Below are positions 5,645-10,349 of a DNA stretch of 10,349 nt, piece by piece. Both the position numbers and the translations under genes were made by a program. Within the stretch, counting starts at the first letter, position 1; each line of letters starts with the position of its first letter. The notes under the pieces were generated by a model. It was given only the letters and a program-made list of their open reading frames with translations, did not search any database and was not told the origin of the DNA. This DNA comes from Sedimenticola sp. (GTDB lineage: Bacteria > Pseudomonadota > Gammaproteobacteria > Chromatiales > Chromatiaceae), in the NCBI GenBank assembly GCA_027041035.1, contig JALULB010000187.1:1-10349 (forward strand). The letters are read 5' to 3'.

Positions 5645-6325
5645 ATGCTGGACACGATACGCGAAATCCAGACTCCCGAGGGCATCGCCCTGCGGCTACG
5701 CCCGGCCGGACCGCTGCCGCGCATGTATGCCTGGTTGATCGACCTGCTGATACGCGGCGTCATCTTCGCCGTCGTCGCGATACCGATGGGCTACCTGCTC
5801 GGCAAGGCATCCGCCGGACCGCTGGCGATCGTCGCCTTCATCATCCTGTGGTTCTACCCGGTGCTTTTCGAGGTGCTGCACAACGGCCAGACGCCGGGCA
5901 AGCAGCATTACCAGTTGCGCACCCTGCACGACGACGGCACGCCGATCGGCTGGACCTCCTCGCTGCTCAGAAACCTGATGCGCACGGTTGATTTCCTGCC
6001 GTTCCTGTATGGTCTCGGTCTGGTATCGATGCTGTTGACCCGGGACTTCCGCCGGCTCGGCGACATCACCGCCGGCTCGCTGGTGGTGCACAGCGACAGC
6101 CCGGAACATACCCACCACATCCCGGCGGCGACACCGATGGCGCCCCCGGTACCGCTGACCGCCGGAGAACAGCAGATCATCATCAACTACGCGGAACGCG
6201 CCGAACGCTTCCACCCGGCGCGTGCCGATGAACTCGCCACGCTGGCGGCGCCGATTCTGCTGCGCCCGACCGCGAACAAGAAAGATCTTCTCGGCATCGC
6301 CAACTGGATCGCCGGATCGTCATGA
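5645..6325 (+). CDS. RDD family membrane protein
   Basis: A 226-residue inner-membrane protein with an RDD domain in about residues 22-150. It has PRMYAWLIDLLIRG (25-38, with the family Arg26 and Asp33), three predicted transmembrane segments (about 29-53, 58-78 and 115-132), the loop HNGQTPGKQHYQLRTL, and the closing motif FRRLGDITAGSLVV (135-148). A soluble, mostly helical tail follows (about 170-226). RDD proteins are poorly characterised; some are proposed transporters. The gene begins 6 bp after apaH, and its stop overlaps the next start (ATGA at 6322-6325). RDD genes of this kind commonly head MoxR-linked operons, and the order here fits that. Family assignment is firm; molecular role unknown. 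Confidence 0.88.
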   Translation: MLDTIREIQTPEGIALRLRPAGPLPRMYAWLIDLLIRGVIFAVVAIPMGYLLGKASAGPLAIVAFIILWFYPVLFEVLHNGQTPGKQHYQLRTLHDDGTPIGWTSSLLRNLMRTVDFLPFLYGLGLVSMLLTRDFRRLGDITAGSLVVHSDSPEHTHHIPAATPMAPPVPLTAGEQQIIINYAERAERFHPARADELATLAAPILLRPTANKKDLLGIANWIAGSS

Positions 6326-7278
6326 AACAGAAGCAGTTCGAGCATATCAACACGCCGCTCTGGGACACACTGGAGAAGATCCTCGACGGCGAGGCGTCGG
6401 GCGACGCCCATCGACGCCTGCCACAGTTGTATCGCTCATTGTGCCAGCATCTCGCCCTGGCGAACGAACGCTTCTACAGCCTGGCATTGATCGAACGTCT
6501 CGATGACCTGGCGATGCGCGCTCACCAGCGTCTCTATCAGCAACGCGCCAGCCAGCGGCTCAGCCCGCTGACCTTCTTCAGTGAAACCTTCCCCGCCGCG
6601 GTGCGCGAGCATTGGCGCTGGATACTCGCCGCGACATTGATCTTCTACCTGCCGCTGCTGCTGATGATCCTGTGGCTACAGGCGGATCCGGATCTGATTC
6701 ACGCGATGATGGACAATGCGACGATCAGCTCGCTGGAGGAGATGTACCAGCCGGAGCACGCGCGCATCGGCGCGGCGCGCGACGCGGAAACCGATCTCGG
6801 CATGTTCGGTTTCTATATCTACAACAATACCGGCATCGGCTTCCGCAACTATGCCAGCGGCCTGCTGTTCGGCATCGGCACGCTGCTCATCCTGCTGTTC
6901 AACAGCCTGTATATCGGCGCCGCCGCCGGGCATATCACCCAGATCGGCTATAGTGGCACGTTCTGGCCCTTCGTCGCCGGGCACAGCGCCTTCGAACTCA
7001 CCGCGATCGTCATCAGCGCCGCCGGCGGCCTGAAACTCGGCTTCTCGCTGCTCGCGCCGGGACGCCGCAAACGCCTCGACGCGCTGCGCCAGGCCGCCGT
7101 GGAGACCGCCCCGCTGATCGGCGGCGCGGCGGCGATGTTCCTGCTCGCGGCCTTCGTCGAGGCTTTCTGGTCGGCACGCGGCAACATGCCGGCGCATATC
7201 AAGTACGCGGTCGGCGCGGTGTTATGGGCCGCGATGCTGGCGTATTTCTCGCTGGTGGGCAAACGCCATGGATCTTGA
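6322..7278 (+). CDS. Stage II sporulation protein M (SpoIIM/DUF95)-like membrane protein
   Basis: 318 residues. The first ~95 are soluble and helical (MKQKQFEHINTPLWDTLEKIL at the start). Predicted membrane segments follow at about 100-119, 179-202, 222-240, 264-284 and 295-313. A sizeable loop, 120-178, lies between the first two and contains MFGFYIYNNTGIGFRNYASG. The signature GHSAFELTAIVISAAGGLKLG (220-240) identifies the SpoIIM/DUF95 family. The host need not sporulate: in Gram-negatives this family sits beside RDD and MoxR genes, presumably as part of a membrane complex. Translation is coupled to both neighbours, overlapping 4 bp with the RDD gene and 11 bp with the next. Function inferred from family and context only. 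Confidence 0.87.
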   Translation: MKQKQFEHINTPLWDTLEKILDGEASGDAHRRLPQLYRSLCQHLALANERFYSLALIERLDDLAMRAHQRLYQQRASQRLSPLTFFSETFPAAVREHWRWILAATLIFYLPLLLMILWLQADPDLIHAMMDNATISSLEEMYQPEHARIGAARDAETDLGMFGFYIYNNTGIGFRNYASGLLFGIGTLLILLFNSLYIGAAAGHITQIGYSGTFWPFVAGHSAFELTAIVISAAGGLKLGFSLLAPGRRKRLDALRQAAVETAPLIGGAAAMFLLAAFVEAFWSARGNMPAHIKYAVGAVLWAAMLAYFSLVGKRHGS

Positions 7279-8788
7279 ACGCATATCCGTCGCGATACGT
7301 CCCCGCTCCGAACGCGAGGCCATCGATCTCGGCCTGCACATGGTTCAGGCGCACGCGCGCGCCATCTATCCGCCGTGGGCCATCGTCGTGCTCGCCAGCG
7401 CGGCGTTTCTCGCCGTCGCGCTGCCCGGCCACCCGCTGATCGCCGTATTGCTGTTCTGGCTTGGCCTGCCGATCTATGACCGCATCGTCGTGCATGTCCT
7501 CAGCAAAGCCTTGTTCGGCGATGAACCCGACTGGCGCGAGACCCTGGCCAGCCTGCCGTCGCTGTTGCGCACGCTGTCGCTGAACCCCCTGAACCGCATC
7601 GATTTCACGCGCTCCTTCAATCTGCCGGTGATCCAGTTGGAGGCGCTTCGACCCAGCCGCCGTACACGCCGCATTGGCACCCTGCAACGTCGCGTGCGCG
7701 GCGACGCGGTGGCGCTGAGCGCCGCCTTTCTCGTCATTCAACTGGTCCTGCTGATCGGGCTGTTGACGCTCGGCCCGCTGTTGCTGCCGGAGGGCATGCT
7801 CGGCAAGCTGTCGGTCGACCTCGGCGGCTCGGTCTATTGGGACAAAGTGGCGCCGTGGCTGTTCGCCGGCGCCTACGTCCTGGTGATCCTGTTTCTCGAA
7901 CCCTTTTACGTCGGCGCCGGCTTCTCTCTCTACCTGAACCGCCGGGCGATGCTGGAAGGCTGGGACCTGGAGATCGGCCTGCGCGGCATGGCGCAACGCA
8001 TTCGCGGCGCCGCCGGCGTTGCCTGCGTGTGTTTCGCGCTGTTCGCGGTGCCCGCATGGCTGCCCGATGCCCAGGCCGCCGACACCTCGGCCAGCCGCTC
8101 CGGCCAGCCTCTCGATGCCAGTCAGCCACTCGACGAAAGCGCCGCGCCGGAGGTCATCGCCAAGGTGCTCGCCCAGCCGGTGTTCGGCCACGAGGAGCGC
8201 TTTCTTCAGTGGCGTTACATCGGCGGGCGGGAGAAGGAGAAAGCGCCGGAAAGCCTCGATCCCAGCGGTTTCCTCGACTGGCTGTTCAACTCCATGCTGG
8301 TCGGCAGCGCGTTCGCCAAGGTGATGCGCGCGCTGTTGTGGCTGCTGGTGATCGCCGCGCTGGCCTGGCTCGTGTGGCGACGCGATCGTTGGCTGCACCT
8401 GATCCGCTGGCGAGGCGTCGCCGCCACGCCCGAAGCGCCTATCGTCGTCGCCGGCATGGATGTCACGCCCGAATCCCTGCCCGCCGACATCCCCCGCGCG
8501 GTCCGTACCTTGTGGAACCAGGGCCACCACAGGGAGGCCATGAGCACGCTCTATCGCGGCACCCTGGCCGCGCTGGTGGAACGCAAACACCTGAAGGTGG
8601 ATGCGAGCTGTACCGAACAGGATTGCATCGACGCCGTGGAACGCCTGGAGACGCCCGATGTCAGTCGCCATTTCCGCGATCTGACCACGCTCTGGCAACT
8701 GCTCGCCTATGGCCACCGACTGCCGGAAACCCGGGTCGTGGAGATGTTGTGTCGCCAATGGTTTCAGCTCTATGGCGAGAAACCGTGA
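7268..8788 (+). CDS. DUF4129 domain membrane protein
   Basis: 506 residues. Predicted transmembrane segments lie at about 36-53, 54-71, 147-172, 195-222 and 247-264, followed by a long soluble region (about 265-350) and a further segment at 354-370. The C-terminal cytosolic part (about 405-506) carries the DUF4129 pattern, including LWNQGHHREAMSTLYRGTLAAL and FRDLTTLWQLLAYGHR. DUF4129 tails also close transglutaminase-like TgpA proteins, but no transglutaminase Cys-His-Asp core is visible here. ATG 7268 overlaps the SpoIIM-like gene by 11 bp, and the stop shares one base with the next ATG (TGATG at 8786-8790). It is presumably a structural member of the MoxR-associated membrane module. A long minus-strand open frame covers this gene (7199-8815) but has no plausible protein character. 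Confidence 0.85.
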   Translation: MDLERISVAIRPRSEREAIDLGLHMVQAHARAIYPPWAIVVLASAAFLAVALPGHPLIAVLLFWLGLPIYDRIVVHVLSKALFGDEPDWRETLASLPSLLRTLSLNPLNRIDFTRSFNLPVIQLEALRPSRRTRRIGTLQRRVRGDAVALSAAFLVIQLVLLIGLLTLGPLLLPEGMLGKLSVDLGGSVYWDKVAPWLFAGAYVLVILFLEPFYVGAGFSLYLNRRAMLEGWDLEIGLRGMAQRIRGAAGVACVCFALFAVPAWLPDAQAADTSASRSGQPLDASQPLDESAAPEVIAKVLAQPVFGHEERFLQWRYIGGREKEKAPESLDPSGFLDWLFNSMLVGSAFAKVMRALLWLLVIAALAWLVWRRDRWLHLIRWRGVAATPEAPIVVAGMDVTPESLPADIPRAVRTLWNQGHHREAMSTLYRGTLAALVERKHLKVDASCTEQDCIDAVERLETPDVSRHFRDLTTLWQLLAYGHRLPETRVVEMLCRQWFQLYGEKP

Positions 8789-9915
8789 TGAATCACCGCC
8801 GCCTGATTCTGACACTCGCCATCGTTGCGGCCATCGGGTTGCTGATCTTCTGGTTTCGGCAGAACTTCGAGCAGGTGGAACAGAGCCGCCATGTCGGCAT
8901 GGAAAAAGCCGCGCTGCGCAACCCGCTGTTGGCCGCCGAGCAATTCCTGCGCCTCATGGGCCTGAACACGAACACCGGACCCGAGCTGATCGTGGCCCGG
9001 CCGGATCTGCCCGCGAACGCGATATTGATCATCGACGCACCACGCGTCGCGCTGGGGGAAAGCGGCCACCAGCGGCTGCTCGATTGGGTCGCCGACGGCG
9101 GTCATCTGATCATCGGCGTCGACCCCGAGCCGTCGGCCGAAGCGACGGACCCGATACTCGACGCCCTGGACATCGGCGCCGAGTTGGCCGACGAGAACCT
9201 GAACAGCGAAACGCCCGTGGAGCAGAGCCGCGAGGCCTTTGGTCTGGCGATCGACTATCAACCGCTGAGGATCATGCTGACCGACCGCGACGACATGCAG
9301 GTCGCGTTTGCCGACGAGAATGGTTACCACTTGCTCGAATTCGCGTATCACAAGGGCAGCATCACCCTGTTCAGCGACCTGCGCTGGCTGCGCAACGAGC
9401 ACATCGGCGAATATGACCACGCGCGCTTTCTCCACCGCCTGGTCACCTCCTTCGACAACGGCAAACCCCAGGTTCTGCTGACCCACGACCTGCGCGCCTC
9501 GTCATTGCTCGATCGGCTGCTGACGCGGATTCCGCTGACCTTCGTCGCCATCGGCGTCGGCCTGATACTGCTGCTGATGCGCGTCACGCGGCGCTTCGGC
9601 CCGCCGCTACCGACACCGACACCGGAACGACGCCAGTTGGTCGAGCATATCGAGGCTTCCGGCTATTATCTGTGGAGCAAGGGCTTCGCCAGCGCATTGC
9701 TCGACGCCGCGCGCCAGCGGGTGAAACACAAGCTGTATCAGCTGTGGCCGGAGATGGAGCATCTCGCCAACGGCGAGCAACACGCACGCATCGCCGAAAT
9801 CACCCGCCTGCCCACCTCCAGCGTGGAACTGGCCCTGTTCAAGGCCGCCCAGCACAAACGCGAAAGCTTTACCCGGCAGGTGCGCCTGCTGGAACAACTC
9901 AGGAAACGCTTATGA
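8788..9915 (+). CDS. DUF4350 domain protein
   Basis: 375 residues with a membrane segment at 5-22, a soluble domain (about 23-245, probably periplasmic), and a second segment at about 248-264, followed by a cytosolic tail. The soluble part reads like the DUF4350 fold: [19 protein letters not shown] (41-59), [11 protein letters not shown] (79-89), [19 protein letters not shown] (97-115), and [30 protein letters not shown] (190-219). The DUF4350 fold resembles the glutamine-amidotransferase-like domain of the gliding protein GldG and of ABC-associated proteins, with no catalytic activity expected. It starts within the stop of the DUF4129 gene and its own stop overlaps the MoxR start (ATGA at 9912-9915). 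Longer in-frame extension upstream lies wholly inside the DUF4129 gene and was rejected. Confidence 0.86.
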   Translation: MNHRRLILTLAIVAAIGLLIFWFRQNFEQVEQSRHVGMEKAALRNPLLAAEQFLRLMGLNTNTGPELIVARPDLPANAILIIDAPRVALGESGHQRLLDWVADGGHLIIGVDPEPSAEATDPILDALDIGAELADENLNSETPVEQSREAFGLAIDYQPLRIMLTDRDDMQVAFADENGYHLLEFAYHKGSITLFSDLRWLRNEHIGEYDHARFLHRLVTSFDNGKPQVLLTHDLRASSLLDRLLTRIPLTFVAIGVGLILLLMRVTRRFGPPLPTPTPERRQLVEHIEASGYYLWSKGFASALLDAARQRVKHKLYQLWPEMEHLANGEQHARIAEITRLPTSSVELALFKAAQHKRESFTRQVRLLEQLRKRL

Positions 9916-10349
9916 ACGACGATAGCAGCATCATCCTCACCCAGCCCGGCGCCACCGCGCTGACCCAGGATCTGCGCAAGGAGATAGCCCGCGTGGTGGT
10001 TGGCCAGCAGGCGGTTATCGAGGAAATCATCATCGCCTTCGCCGCCGCCGGCCATGTGTTGCTGGAAGGTGTTCCCGGACTCGGCAAGACGCTTCTGGTG
10101 CGCGCGTTGGGGGCTACCTTTGGCGGCGTGTTCCAGCGTATTCAGTTCACGCCCGACCTGATGCCGGCGGACATCACCGGCCACGCGGTGTTCGACGCCG
10201 GCACGAGCAAGTTCCGTATCCGCCACGGACCGATATTCACCCACCTGCTGCTCGCCGACGAGATCAACCGCGCGCCGGCCAAGACCCAGGCCGCGCTGCT
10301 CGAAGTCATGCAAGAGCAGCAGGTGGGTGAATATCGGTCCGTGGCGGAT
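9912..10349 (+). CDS. MoxR family AAA+ ATPase, 3'-truncated
   Basis: N-terminal 146 codons of a MoxR-type AAA+ ATPase, thought to act as a chaperone remodelling partner proteins, usually VWA/DUF58 proteins. Walker A is GVPGLGKT (53-60), Walker B is LLLADE (112-117) followed by [18 protein letters not shown], and the MoxR-specific [12 protein letters not shown] is at 80-91. Full-length members have about 310-350 residues, so more than half is missing. Its ATG overlaps the DUF4350 stop by 4 bp. From about 10326 the sequence is an inverted copy of 10218-10242, so the final residues (GEYRSVAD) are not MoxR: the family reads QVT-DG here. Genuine coding sequence ends around 10325. A DUF58 gene would be expected next. 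Confidence 0.93.
   Translation, partial: MNDDSSIILTQPGATALTQDLRKEIARVVVGQQAVIEEIIIAFAAAGHVLLEGVPGLGKTLLVRALGATFGGVFQRIQFTPDLMPADITGHAVFDAGTSKFRIRHGPIFTHLLLADEINRAPAKTQAALLEVMQEQQVGEYRSVAD
10218..10349. repeat. Terminal fold-back inverted repeat (probable chimera)
   Basis: The last 36 bases (10314-10349) are the exact reverse complement of 10218-10253, with a 60-nt spacer. They run through the moxR coding sequence and replace the expected family residues after EVMQEQQV. The junction probably lies in GAGCAGCAGGTG (10314-10325), which could serve as microhomology because it fits both the expected gene and the inverted copy. The same arrangement is seen at the left end of the contig. Confidence 0.88.

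Noticed and set aside
7199..8815. 538-codon minus-strand open frame
   Set aside because: It lies antisense across the whole DUF4129 gene. Its His/Gln/Arg-rich composition is typical of a shadow frame in GC-rich DNA, and the sense strand has clear domains and coupled starts.

Overview
The window reads as one complete contig from a GC-rich gammaproteobacterium. The order cannot be fixed from this sequence. Evidence: gammaproteobacterial-type ribosomal protein S9 and tRNA-Gln(CTG) with encoded CCA, the ApaG/ApaH pair, a UDP-GlcNAc 3-dehydrogenase/aminotransferase pair of the lipid A type, and a MoxR-linked RDD/SpoIIM/DUF4129/DUF4350 operon. Both ends carry fold-back inverted copies of adjacent coding sequence (1-54 against 70-123; 10218-10253 against 10314-10349). 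These break or alter the reading frames of rpsI and moxR and are most likely chimeric or assembly ends. The first ~54 and last ~25-35 bases should not be trusted.

Layout. 54-574: the 3' part of rpsI, tRNA-Gln(CTG), and a strong, probably bidirectional terminator. 598-981 (minus): apaG, convergent on that terminator. 982-1422: non-coding; it holds a decayed palindromic repeat (R0), a perfect 21-bp inverted repeat and a promoter. 1423-1953: a small exported ankyrin-repeat protein. 1951-2437: non-coding and full of repeats; palindromic repeat R1 begins exactly at the ankyrin stop codon, and a 202-bp IS66-like miniature element with an 8-bp target duplication ends 21 bp before the next start codon. 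2438-4485: two overlapping genes for a Gfo/Idh/MocA dehydrogenase and a DegT-type aminotransferase, best read as GnnA/GnnB-like enzymes making UDP-2,3-diamino-glucose for lipid A. 4530-4743: a third palindromic repeat (R2). 4814-10349: apaH followed by five translationally coupled genes (RDD, SpoIIM-like, DUF4129, DUF4350, MoxR), cut off by the contig end.

How the genes fit together. The last five genes form a membrane-associated MoxR AAA+ module whose usual DUF58/VWA partner would lie beyond the end. The dehydrogenase/aminotransferase pair would be an outer-membrane lipid-modification cassette standing alone between mobile repeats. ApaG and ApaH, adjacent in E. coli, lie about 3.8 kb apart here on opposite strands.

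The most unusual content is non-coding. Three copies of one palindromic repeat family lie within 3.7 kb and share a core hairpin with compensatory changes. A 46-nt two-hairpin module occurs in two otherwise unrelated repeat elements. One hairpin of that module keeps the loop sequence of the CsrA/RsmA binding consensus while two of its stem pairs covary.
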